In this document: piece after piece, positions 37,139 to 46,783 of the stretch
Numbering within the stretch: position 1 is the stretch's first letter
Layout of the letters: each line of letters begins with the position of its first letter
Assembly: GCA_947184155.2 (NCBI GenBank)
Contig: CAMXCT020001024.1
Location: forward strand, 403,584-467,583
Origin: Cladocopium goreaui
Taxonomy: Eukaryota; Sar; Dinophyceae; Suessiales; Symbiodiniaceae
Reading direction: 5' to 3'
DNA: 64,000 nt
Translations under genes and position numbers: made by a program
The notes under the pieces: model-generated
Told to the model about the DNA's origin: nothing
The model's input: only the letters and a program-made list of their open reading frames with translations
Databases searched by the model: none

Positions 37139-38353
37139 TCAGCTTCCGGGAGTCCCGGCCTTGGCACCTCGGGCTTTGGCCTTTTTGGCTTGCCTTCTGA
37201 TCTTCTCTTTTTCGGTTTTCTTTCGACGTTGAGCTTTCCACTTCCGGTGCCAGCTGCGCATCTGACTGAAAATTCTCTGGAAGCAGTGTTGGTGCTGAAC
37301 TGACACTGGCCTCTCTGTCTGTGTCTGTGTCTTGCACGGTCCTCACCATCATCTTTCTTGTCCTTGGCCTGGTGCAACATCTATCCTGCGTTGCCACGGT
37401 GTTGGCTGGCTCGGCATGGCTTCTATTTTGTCTTCTTGTGATTCTCCTTCTTGTATGGCCTGAGCTGCCTCTGACTCTGCTTTGCATTCCAACGCTGCCT
37501 TTTTCTTCTCTTTTTCCCACCTGCCAGGTGAGGGTTGTTAGATTTTATCACAGTTGTTCTCCTCCTCCTCCTCCTCGGCTAGCTATCCTCCTCCTGCTCC
37601 TCCTCCGCCAGCATCTCCTCCACCACCTCTGCCTCCACTTCCACTGTTGCCTTGTCAACTCTTTGCCAAGCTCTTCGCCAACGTCCGAGCTCAGTGTGCA
37701 CCGCTGGACCTCAACCTGGGACCTTCCCAGCTCAGTGGGCACCGCTGGACCTCAACCTTGGGACCTTCCCAGCTCAGTGGGCACCGCTGGACCTCAACCT
37801 GGGACCTGCCCACTCAGTGTGCACCGCTGGACCTCAACCTGGGACCTTCCCAGCTCAGTGTGCACTGCTGGACCTCAACCTGGGACCTGCCCAGCTCAGT
37901 GTGCACCGCTGGACCTCAACGGCCAGATAGAATGCCAGAAGATATGCCAGATAGAATGTCAGATAGAATTCCAGAAGATATGCCAGGTAGAATGCCAGAA
38001 GATATGCCAGATAGAATGCCAGAAGATATGCCAGATAAAATGCCAGAAGATATGCCAGATAGAATGCCAGAAGATTTGCCAGTAACAAAACGTATAGATG
38101 TCATGGTGGGGATAACTCGAAGTAAAGTAATTTGTCCAGCTTTTTTGTACTCTTTTTTGGCAATTTTTTGTCGAATCAAGGCACGCGCATACCTTTCCAG
38201 CCCTTGGTACCGATACCCTTCGACCTCGTTCTGGCCCATCCTCCAGGTTTCCTCAACCTCCATCTTTTGCCGCGCTTGCAGCGACGAAGCCATGTCGCTG
38301 GGAGCTCCGAAGCCATTGGCATGCAAGTAGAGTTGTTGACTTGTTGTTGCCAT
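37139..38353 (-). CDS. Complete three-exon gene model, 150-residue basic coiled-coil protein
   Basis: Exons are 38353-38151 (from ATG, ending AAAGA before GTACAA), 37520-37398 (acceptor CACCTGGCAG, donor ACACC/GTGGCA) and 37265-37139 (acceptor AATTTTCAG, stop TGA). Lengths 203, 123 and 127 total 453 bp, exactly 151 codons including the stop, and both junctions are in phase. The N-terminus is MATTSQQLYLHANGFGAPSD. The middle is helical and charged (RQKIAKKE joined to WEKEKKKAALECKAESEAA). The C-terminus is very basic (RRKKTEKEKIRRQAKKAKAR). It could bind nucleic acid or go to the nucleus, but that is inference only; no family is recognised. The frame is open upstream of the ATG, so an earlier start is possible. 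Intron 1 is almost exactly composite repeat B. Confidence 0.7.
37517..38150 (+). mobile_element. Composite introner-like repeat, copy B (fills an intron)
   Basis: The modules follow the same order as copy A, in the opposite orientation: head CCACCTGCCAGGTGAGGGTT followed by GTTAGATTTTAT, CTC-rich tract (37557-37650), about five units of a roughly 42-bp minisatellite with CAGTGTGCACCGCTGGACCT (37688-37920), a 12-bp array of GATATGCCAGAA type (37922-38085), and tail GTCATGGTGGGGATAACTCG followed by AAGTAAAGTAATTTG. On the minus strand the host intron 38150-37521 begins at GTACAAAAAAGC and ends at the head (CACCTGGCAG). Confidence 0.78.
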
Positions 38354-39059
38354 GGTTGTAAAAGACCTTGGGCTAATTATGTGGAAACCCTTCGGTTCAT
38401 CTTGTGTTGCTGTGCCCTTTGGGGGCTGCTGAGGTCTGACCCTTGTATTCATCTTTGCTTACTGTGACCAGTGACATTCCAGGAGCCAAACACATTCTGC
38501 GAAGACTGGATTAATATGAGCCATCCCATGTGGTGAAGAAGTGTGCAGCCATGAGGTTGTGGTCAAAGTAAGATTTGTTTTTCTAAAAACATGTGTTGCT
38601 TTGAAATGGCGTTAAACGACGGGGTTCCGAAACGTTGTGCTGCTATGAAGATCTTGTTTCTTGAAGGGCTGGTGCCATGCACTTGTGTTCCAAGACCTTC
38701 TTGTTGAAAGCGTCGGGCGCTACGAAGAAACATGATTAATATTGATTAATTAATATAGTCTTGCTTTTGAAACAGTTGGTCCCTCGTGCTGTGAAGATCT
38801 AATTATGTTTTTTAATGTCGAATTGGCGGCAAGAAAGTTTTGTTAAAAAAACAAAGACTAGCAACTACTTCTGTGGAACCCTGTAATGTTTGATGTATTG
38901 TGGTTGACATCGTTTTTTGGTGGGCAGAGCTGTTCTAGCTAGTATCAGTTTGCGTCTTCATATTTTGTTCCATGGTAGATAGTTGTGTTCCGTGTTTTTC
39001 CCCTCCCAGTTGGAACCACTCTGCAGTGGTCAGCTTCCATCGATTTTAAAATATAATGG

Positions 39060-39425
39060 GCATGTTTCAAGGGGGGGACATGGATCTTCCGTAGTTGGGG
39101 GGACATGGATCTTGCGCAGTGGGGGGACATGGATCTTGCGCAGTGGGAAGGAACATGGATCTTGCGCAGTGGGTGAACATGGATCTTGCGCATCCTGCAG
39201 GATCTTGTCAAAATGGGTGAACATGGATCTTGCGCAGTGGGGGGGGGTGGTCCAGGGGGGGTCATTGTGCAAATTTCAAATGAAATTTGCGCAACGTGGG
39301 GGTACAACCAGGATGTTGTACAACCGGGGGGGTCAGGGGGGGGTCATTGTGCAAGAAGCAAAATGCCATACAATGATGTGCGAATTTCAAATGAAATTTG
39401 CGCAGTGAGGGGGGCTTGAGGAGGG
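39060..39425. repeat. G-rich direct repeats with two near-identical palindromes
   Basis: Five to six copies of an about 23-27-bp unit GAACATGGATCTTGCGCAGT (39080-39240), then two GGGTCATTGTGCAA direct repeats. GCAAATTTCAAATGAAATTT followed by GC (39269-39290) is a 10-bp-arm palindrome, repeated with one mismatch at about 39380-39402. Confidence 0.85.
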
Positions 39426-39489
39426 GGGCTTTTTGACGCATCCCTTCTAAGTTTATTTTTTAACGTTTCGGGCTAAACTGGCAAAATTA

Positions 39490-39970
39490 TCGTTCTAGTT
39501 TAATCTACTTTTATTGTCGTGATCCCCACCTGGAGATGTATTCTGACATTTGATTTGACAAAAAACAACTCATGCGATCTGACATCATGTACCATCCGAT
39601 ATGTTCACAGTCTATCCGGCATCTTATCCTTCATTTCCTTGGAAATTTTCTCTGCTGTCTATCTGACATGGCTGCCGGGCTGTCATCCAGTCTCCTGGTA
39701 ACCACCCCGCTGCCACCAAGTTCCTGGCAGCCAGCAAATCCGGATGCCAGATGGCTGGTTCGACATGAATGCTCACTTCTATCTGACATATAGCCGACAT
39801 TTTTTCAGGTGTGGAGCAGCCCGGAGAGCTGGCAAGGTTGGCAGAGGGCTCAGAGGGAGGGAGGAAGTCGTGCCAAAGGGTTCGGGTGGGTAGGGGCTCA
39901 CATGTCAAGTGCGTGAGCGTCCAGCTTGCCACAGGGTTCAAGTTCCTAAAAGTCGAACCCTCACCTGGCA
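39490..39970 (-). mobile_element. Composite introner-like repeat, copy C (diverged)
   Basis: On the minus strand the head CCTGCCAGGTGAGGGTT (39969-39953) is clear. The tail CAGGTGGGGATCACGACAAT lies near 39532-39513. Between them are degenerate ATGTCAGATAGA-type units (39540-39790). The middle minisatellite is not recognisable. Confidence 0.5.
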
Positions 39971-40046
39971 GGTCGGAAAGTACTTGGAATGCTGCAGCAA
40001 CTTCTTTTTCAGCTTCACTCCGTGCTGCCGCTGTTGTGCTCAAAGG
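39965..40046 (-). CDS. Alanine-rich helical exon
   Basis: Acceptor GCTGTTACAG and donor CTGCCAG/GTGAGG bound 82 bp encoding PLSTTAAARSEAEKEVAAAF, then QVLSDLP. The donor is the head of composite copy C. The protein is unknown. The exon probably belongs with the coiled-coil exon at 40431-40522, with at least one exon missing between because the phases differ. Confidence 0.5.
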
Positions 40047-40430
40047 CTGTAACAGCTAGGATATCTACAAAGCCTTGCAGATAAATTTGAGCCCAAGTGG
40101 ATCGTCGCACTCCTCCTTCTTGGCCTTGTATGGTTTGGTGCTGGTGACCACCCTTGCAAAAAGCCATCTGCATTGTCATTCAATCAAACAAGCAAAGAAA
40201 GGGACAAACAACCTCATGGCGGTGAACAGCGCCACTTTTCAACCATTTCATATTTTTTAGAATTCCACTTGGTGAATCCAACTGCACAGGCGTTGAAGTT
40301 GTGATAACTCCGTAAAACTACCATCTTTTCCCGAAATGAAGAAAGCAAAGACATTCGTTGAGCCTGTTTAAAATGCATGCGTTTGCACGCCAGCAGATGC
40401 CCCTGCTAGAGCGGTTTTGAACCCATGGAC

Positions 40431-40522
40431 CTTTCTGCCTCTTGGCAGCCAAGCCCTCGCTAGCCAGCGCCTGGCTGCGAGTCCTGTCTAGGTCTTGCAG
40501 CCGGGCTCTGTCTTGCCAGAGC
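40431..40522 (-). CDS. Coiled-coil exon
   Basis: Acceptor TCCGGCCAG and donor AAAG/GTCCAT bound 92 bp: LWQDRARLQDLDRTRSQALA, then SEGLAAKRQK. Heptad-like charged helix. Unknown protein. Confidence 0.5.
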
Positions 40523-40982
40523 CTGGCCGGAGACTTTGGGCCCATGACATTGCCAAACAATGCCAAACAATGCCAAACATAGAAGCTGTGATAAATACTT
40601 CGGAGGGGGCTAGCAGACGGAAACTGCCAGACAAAGCAATCTGCCCACGTGATTCTGTTAGCCAATTTCTTTTCTTTCAGCCAGCCTTCTTGCTAACCAA
40701 GACTTGGCAGCCTCATGAAGCCAATGAGTTTCCCAGTTTATGTGCTCAGGGAGTCGTGACAGTTGTCTCCAAGACAGATCAGACCCCAAGAACAATCATG
40801 AATCGTCACGAAACATATGACGGCCAAATTCTTGTGGGTTTGCCAAAGCTTGACACAACCATGAGTTGTCACAAGGTCGCGGCGAAAAACATTTGACGTT
40901 TGCCAAAAAAAGGCTGATATACTTGCAAAATTTGAACTCCTGACTCCCAAAAACTAACACCTGGTCTTAAAAAATCTTCCTT

Positions 40983-41100
40983 ACAGACACTTTTACACAC
41001 AGACGCTTTTACACACAAACACTCTTCACGCACAGAGACTTTTACACACAGAAGCTTTCACACACAGAAGCTTTTACACACAAACACTTTCACACACAGA
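40983..41100. repeat. 16-bp minisatellite, short second site
   Basis: Same CTTTTACACACAGACG family and orientation as 35.39-36.49 kb, about seven units. Confidence 0.92.
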
Positions 41101-41104
41101 CCGG

Positions 41105-41605
41105 ACCCGTGAAATCGCAATTTTACCTCAGTTTTTGGCGATCGAACTTCATTTCGCGTGTAAGGGTTGCGATGGATACTTCAAAATCGCAATTTTACCG
41201 CAGTTTTTGACGTCCAACGTCCATTTCGTGCGAAAGGGTTGCGATGGATACTTCAAAATCGCAATTTTACCTCAGTTTTTAGCGATCGAATTTCATTTCG
41301 CGTGTAAGGGTTGCGATGGATACTTCAAAACCGCAATTTTACCGCAGTTTTTGACGTCCAACGTCCATTTCGTGCGAAAGGGTTGCGATGGATACTTCAA
41401 AATCGCAATTTTACCTCAGTTTTTGACGTCCAACGTCCATTTCGTGCGAAAGGGTTCCAATGGATACTTCAAAATCGCAATTTTACCTCAGTTTTTGACG
41501 TCCAACGTCCATTTCGTGTGAAAGGGTTGCGATGGATACTTCAAAATCGCAATTTTACCTCAGTTTTTGACGTCCAACATCCATTTCGTGCGAAAGGGTT
41601 GCGTT
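41105..41605. repeat. 72-bp tandem array with two alternating subtypes
   Basis: About 6.5 units carry TACTTCAAAATCGCAATTTT, then either a GACGTCCAACGTCCATTTCG or a GCGATCGAACTTCATTTCGC segment. The unit is a multiple of three without stops, so one plus frame stays open for 128 codons (repeating KGCDGYFKIAILPQFL). I see no start context or splice support for a gene. Confidence 0.88.
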
Positions 41606-41689
41606 TCGTGGCGCTCCGGCGGCACCGCCCCCGCCTTAAGAGAGAGATAGAAAGAAGAGCGAGAGAAGATCCGCAGATGTGAAGGTGCG

Positions 41690-42056
41690 AGGAAGTAGAT
41701 CTGCAGATGTGAAGGCGTGAAGATGTAGATATGCAGATGTGAAGGTGTGAAGATGTAGATCTGCAGGTGTGAGGGTGTGAAGATGTAGATCTGCAGATGT
41801 GAGGGTGTGAAGATGTAGATCAGCAGATTTGAAGGTGTGAAGATGTAGATCTGCAGATGTGAGGGTGTGAAGATGTAGATCTGCAGATGTGAGGGTGTGA
41901 AGATGTAGATCAGCAGATGTGAAGGTGTGAAGATGTAGATCTGCAGATGTGAGGGTGTGAAGATGTAGATCTGCAGATGTGAGGGTGTGAAGATGTAGAT
42001 CAGCAGATGTGAAGGTGTGAAGATGTAGATCAGCAGATGTGAAGGTGTGAAGATGT
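41690..42056. repeat. 30-bp tandem array, about 12 copies
   Basis: Unit AGATGTGAGGGTGTGAAGAT followed by GTAGATCTGC, with CAGC/CTGC and GAGG/GAAG variants. Confidence 0.95.
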
Positions 42057-42069
42057 ATTACAACGGCTG

Positions 42070-42405
42070 CTTTTTTACGAAGAACCCTTCGCAGGCGCTC
42101 TCGGGAAAAAACTAGTTAACCCCGGGGTGTTTATTATTAGGGTCCGTGAAAACTTTCTTTTTTATTAAGGGTTTCAATTTATTATAATAATAGGGTCCGC
42201 TTCGAAATCCAATTTTTGGCTTGCCTTATACAAGTAAAAGGAAATTTATATAACTGATCTTGAAATCGAAAAAATAGTTTTTTTTTAAAAAAAATCAGGG
42301 TTTCAATTTAGTATTAGGGTTCCCTAATAATAAATGCACCCTAATAATAAAAACTACCTGGGGTGTTTATGATTCGGGGGGGACGTTTAGTATTAGGGGG
42401 AAAGG
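42070..42405. mobile_element. AT-rich MITE-like segment with TTTATTATTAGGG words
   Basis: GGTGTTTATTATTAGGGTCC, AGGGTTTCAATTTATTATAA and CCCTAATAATAAATGCACCC recur on both strands, with CGCTCTCGGG at the low end. It resembles 34.7-34.89 kb in inverted orientation. No exon is seen. Confidence 0.4.
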
Positions 42406-42467
42406 ATTACTGTACGTACAATTACATCGATTAATACTCCAACAACCAGCCGTCGCAACGCGTTTAC

Positions 42468-42640
42468 TGGGATCATACAGACCCATGTCAATGGCAACTG
42501 CCCTGTCTTTCTTGAACCTCTTGGTATTTGCTGCCAAGATGCGAAACCACCGGCCAGTGCGGGGCCACTCAGCCCACACGGCATCGCCCACCTTCAGAGG
42601 ACATTCGGGAGCATCGTCGAACTTCTGCACCATCTCCTTC
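42468..42640 (-). CDS. Exact 173-bp exon, Tudor/PWWP-like look, unknown protein
   Basis: Acceptor GGGGCCTCAG and donor CCCA/GTAAAC bound the exon. The peptide contains KFDDAPECPLKVGDAVWAEW, PRTGRWFRILAANTKRFKKD and RAVAIDMGLYDP. The V-G-D-x-V-W-A-x-W-P spacing recalls Tudor or PWWP barrels that bind modified histones, but the match is weak and this is inference. The next exon on the same strand may be a small one beyond 42440. Confidence 0.55.
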
Positions 42641-43015
42641 CTGAGGCCCCGTATGCGACAGCAAGCGACAGCATGCGACAGCCACAGCCGTCATCTCAGA
42701 AAGCTGCTGAAGCTGCTGAACACAAACAGCCCAGTGCCGAGCAGCCATCCATCTGTGATTTGTTGTATTTGGGCCTCAATGACCTACACAGAATGCCACA
42801 GCTCTTCAACCCTCAAACTCTGTCCCAGTCTTAGTAAACAAACGAAACCATGAGCACCATGAGCCGATACTTCATTGTTCAGTCCAAAAATGGATCTGGA
42901 TTGACAATTCAAACAGAAAGATACAGAAACATGGAATTCAAAAACTTGGATTCAATACTCAACATGATTCAATGTCCCTCCCACCATCTGAGGGACTCTC
43001 AGCTGCTCAACCTGC

Positions 43016-43077
43016 CTGGATATTCCTGATGGCCATGCGCACTGGCACCTCGCTAGCATCCATCCTGACACAGAGTG
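43016..43077 (-). CDS. Small exon, unknown
   Basis: 62 bp between AG (TTGGCCCAAG) and a GC donor (CCAG/GCAGGT). Peptide ALCVRMDASEVPVRMAIRNI, then Q. Probably upstream in the same gene as 42468-42640, with at least one exon between because the phases differ. Confidence 0.4.
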
Positions 43078-43204
43078 CTTGGGCCAATGGGGGATGGTTG
43101 GAGAAGGTACCCGGCTACCCCCACTTCTCCACCTATCAAAAGAATATATCAGGATGATCATTACATCATCAAGATTCGAAAGCAAACATTTGCAAAATGG
43201 CCGT

Positions 43205-45252
43205 CACATGTGGTAACTCATGACAGCAACATCAGCAAACACCTACCTGCTGACGCCTGATACAGAGTTGTCATTCAGATGGTCCAACCATCTCATGAGT
43301 TGCACCTTCAATGACCTTCAATCTTTAATCTGGTTGAGTCGAGAAGCACAGCAGCCGATAAAAGCAGCAGGACCTTTGACAACGGACAGTGATGCCTGGT
43401 ACAGTATATACTAGGTTCCTAGTGGTGGATTCCGGTGGATTCCGGTGGATAAAGAAGAAGTGCTACAAAAAGCCACAGTCCTTCGTCTCCTTTTGAATCT
43501 TTTGACAGGAGGGCTGTTCACTCCAAGTGTTATTTCTCGATATCACAAAAAAGGGCCGGTGGATTGCACATGCAGCCTTGGGGGAGAACATTCAGTGTTG
43601 TAAGTTGTATGTTTCATATTGTTTCATGGTATTGTGCCTACTATGTATCAGCAAATTCTCAGCCAATACTCCACCTTTTCCATTTGATTACTCAAGCCAG
43701 TTCTTGTTAGATTTGCCACCATACTAACTCAAAGAGACCACGCTTTGCAGAATCATATCTGTCAAATTCAAGAAGTATTGGTTAAAAATGGTTAAAATAT
43801 GGAGGCAGCAAATACAGAGGTATCTAAATGGTGATGCACAATCCCCTCCACCTCCACAACTACCAGTTCAAATCAGTCAAGCTGACACTCCCGCGGAGGA
43901 GCCAGCAGACAGCACTAGTGGTTTGCTTGAAAATGGCCATCACATCGTGGCAATCCCTTCGGGAGGAGTAATGTGTCGCAAGTGTGGTAAGTACACATCT
44001 GAACCCAAGCATAGAAGGCTAAAAATTAGCAGCGTACCATAGCGTACCGTGTCGCCAAGCCCATTTAGACCCTGAATTTTGGACGGATAATCCTTCGCTG
44101 AAAAACAATCCCAACTATCTTTTAGATAATTTTGCAGCGATACTCAAAATTGAGTCCGCACACCATTTGGCTTGGAATTTATCTGTTTCGGATAGAGGCC
44201 CACCGGGACAAATTAAATGCTTACACTGTTCAACTACCTTTCACTGGAACAACTGCTACAACATTAAAAAGCAACGCAAATGCACTGGAGTGCATGCTCG
44301 GGAGGTCACTCCTCCTCGATGGGTAAGTGATAGTATGTATCGAGAAGATTATCGAAGTGCATTTAGCAGGGTTCGAGATGCATTTGACCCGCAAAGACAT
44401 CAATTACAGCCAGTGCAGAATTCACCTTCGCACATCAGTGTTAGACCTAATACTCGACTTCGAACCAAAACTAATGTGTCACAGATTCAACAAGTTTCAA
44501 CTTCATCCTCTTCTTCAAGGGCACCGTTCTTCCCTCCATCTGTTTCATCTGAAGGATTACAGATGGAGCTTTTTGTCCACTTCGACGACATGGGCTAGTT
44601 TCCACCCAACGGGGTGCGGCATCGGCCCAGCTACCCTCGTCATCACAAACTACCAGGATCGTAGTGGTGTCAGTTGTCTGAATCCTTCATGCCATCTGTG
44701 AACCACTACCGGCCTGACCCCAGAATAGAGGAATGGGATCTTGTCAAAGCAGCAGTGTATTATAAAGTTGAGAAGCACCCATTTCAGTCTGACTAGAAGA
44801 ACTTTGAGAAAGCCTTTCTTTCACAAAGGGCCCGTTCCAAACCCGTATCTCCAAACAAGCGGGCTTAGTGGATCTGGCCGATGCTCTGCAAAGGGAGAAT
44901 GGGTTTGGGATTTGGGCGAAGTAAAGATAGTCAAGAGCTCCCCTAAGCACCGCACCCATTGCATATCTGTCGGGGTAGCTTCACTACCTGGCATCTTGTG
45001 TCATGGAGGACTTTACGAACCAATAGGGGCTACCAGGATATCGATTTCATCAAACGCTGTATGAAATATTATGAAATGAGAAATGCAAATGCACCCACCA
45101 CTCAACTGGTACCTCATCCAACAAGCCAAATTCCGGGTCAGCGCCTTGCCTGGTTTGCCCACAGAGGACAGCAAATTCAGCAAGGAGTCCATCAAGACCT
45201 GAAACCAACTGATCTCATATATCTCATGTCAGTTTGCAGGAACAAATCATGA
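43205..45252 (+). pseudogene. Decayed non-LTR retrotransposon, C-terminal part of the polymerase ORF
   Basis: On the plus strand one conceptual frame runs from DTELSFRWSNHLMSCTFNDL through KEEVLQKATVLRLLLNLLTG and HKKGPVDCTCSLGGEHSV, then a Cys/His segment of the kind found after LINE reverse transcriptase domains. Next come a Pro-rich linker and two zinc-ribbon-like modules: VMCRKCGKYTSEPKHRR, and IKCLHCSTTFHWNNCYN followed by IKKQRKC. Stops occur at 43412, 43601 and near 43671. Frameshifts coincide with 10-bp tandem duplications at 43780-43799 and 44031-44050. Remnants continue to DLIYLMSVCRNKS at 45250. No polymerase catalytic motif is present, so the copy is 5'-truncated. It could instead be another dinoflagellate multicopy zinc protein. 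Confidence 0.52.
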
Positions 45253-45429
45253 ATGCAGTAGTCACGCCAATACCTTAGGGGGCACCAACCAGTTGCCCTT
45301 TAAACAATATCATTCTCAACAACTGTGAGACAGTCTGTAAAAAGTCATCCTTCAGTCTTGCAGCCAGGAGGCTTTTGGAACATCCTCAGTGAACTGTGCA
45401 ACAGCAATAGCAACCAACCCTGTGCATCA

Positions 45430-45660
45430 TGGATATCATGGATGATCATATGGGGGCATCCAGCTTGCCATGTCGAACCCCATCTCTGCCAAAAGGCCGA
45501 GGTCTTGGACAAAAGCAGCCGCAGCGGCACTGCAGGAGAGATGGCCGCACCTCAACTGCGGAGCCCGGAAGGGCGCAGCATGGCGCAGCGTATGGAGATG
45601 TCAAAGAGTTGAGGGCCCCAAACCCTGGGCCGCCTTTTTGGTATCGCATCCATTATTAGA
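45430..45660. other. Ambiguous coding-like stretch
   Basis: Both strands are open. One minus frame reads AAAAFVQDLGLLAEMGFDMA, a plausible helix. Without splice support I assign no gene. Confidence 0.25.
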
Positions 45661-46319
45661 TGCGTTTTGTGATAGGTGTATAATATATATATATATATAT
45701 ATTATTATTATGGATAAATTATGTGTATGATCCTGGTCCCTGGACATTCCTGGACCCCCAAGATGGTATGCTCCCGCCTCTCCCCGCACGAAATCTTCCA
45801 TTTGCATGCTTCTGTATTTGCAGAATTGGGAGCCTCTTGCTAACTATGTACATGCTATCTACATGCTACCTACATGCTACCTAGGTGCTACCCTAATTAT
45901 ATATCTACGACGAGTACCACATGATCCTACATGAGGCAGGCTCTATATTGTATTGTTGAGGTGTGTCTTCACTGTAAGTTAGGACGTCCCCTATCGTTTT
46001 CCAATTCGTAGTGCCTTTTGGTCTTCAAGTTGGAATAGATTGAATAGATAATTTCTTCTGCGTTTTGATTCACTTGTGATCTTGGGTTGGGGATGATTCG
46101 CTCACATGCTGTTTATACAGATTACTATGTTACCACTCACTGTGAGTACTTCCTTTTCTATCCATATACAATGCATAGCGTACATAGACATCACTGATAT
46201 CAACAATTGGTATAATACCCATTGTATGCCTATTATATAAAACCTATATACTACTCATATCCATCTGGCGCCCAGCACCTGGAACATATTATGCATACAT
46301 ATAATATACATACTTATGT

Positions 46320-46690
46320 ATTTCTATATATATATATATGTATTGTAAGTGTGTAATGTGATGTAATGCAATGTAATGCAATGTAATGTAATGTCATGTA
46401 ATGTGATGTGATGCAATGCAATGTAATGTAATGTAATGTGACGTAATGTAATGTGGTGTCATGTATTATGATATATATATATATATGATGTAATGTAATG
46501 TGATGCACAAGATCCAATGTGATGTAATGCAATGTAATTTGATGTAATGCAATGTGATGTAATGCAATGTGATGTGATGTAATGTGATGTAATGTAATGC
46601 AATGTGATGTGATGCATAAGATCCAATCTGACGCGACGTAATCTGTAATGTAATGTGTTGTTATGTTATGATATGTTATGTATGTACAGT
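46320..46690. repeat. AATGT pentanucleotide microsatellite
   Basis: Runs of GATGTAATGCAATGTAATG type, with a repeated GCA(C/T)AAGATCCAATGTGA interruption (46505 and 46614). Confidence 0.93.
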
Positions 46691-46783
46691 TTTACTTGCC
46701 TAATTTTCAAAAAAAAATAAATATAGATAGATAATGATAGAGAAATCATTTTTTATGTTTTTCCTGGTGCAGTTTGGCCGTAC

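Noticed and set aside
37321..38330. Plus-strand frames of 254 and 258 codons
   Set aside because: They read through composite copy B and antisense to the better-supported three-exon minus-strand gene.
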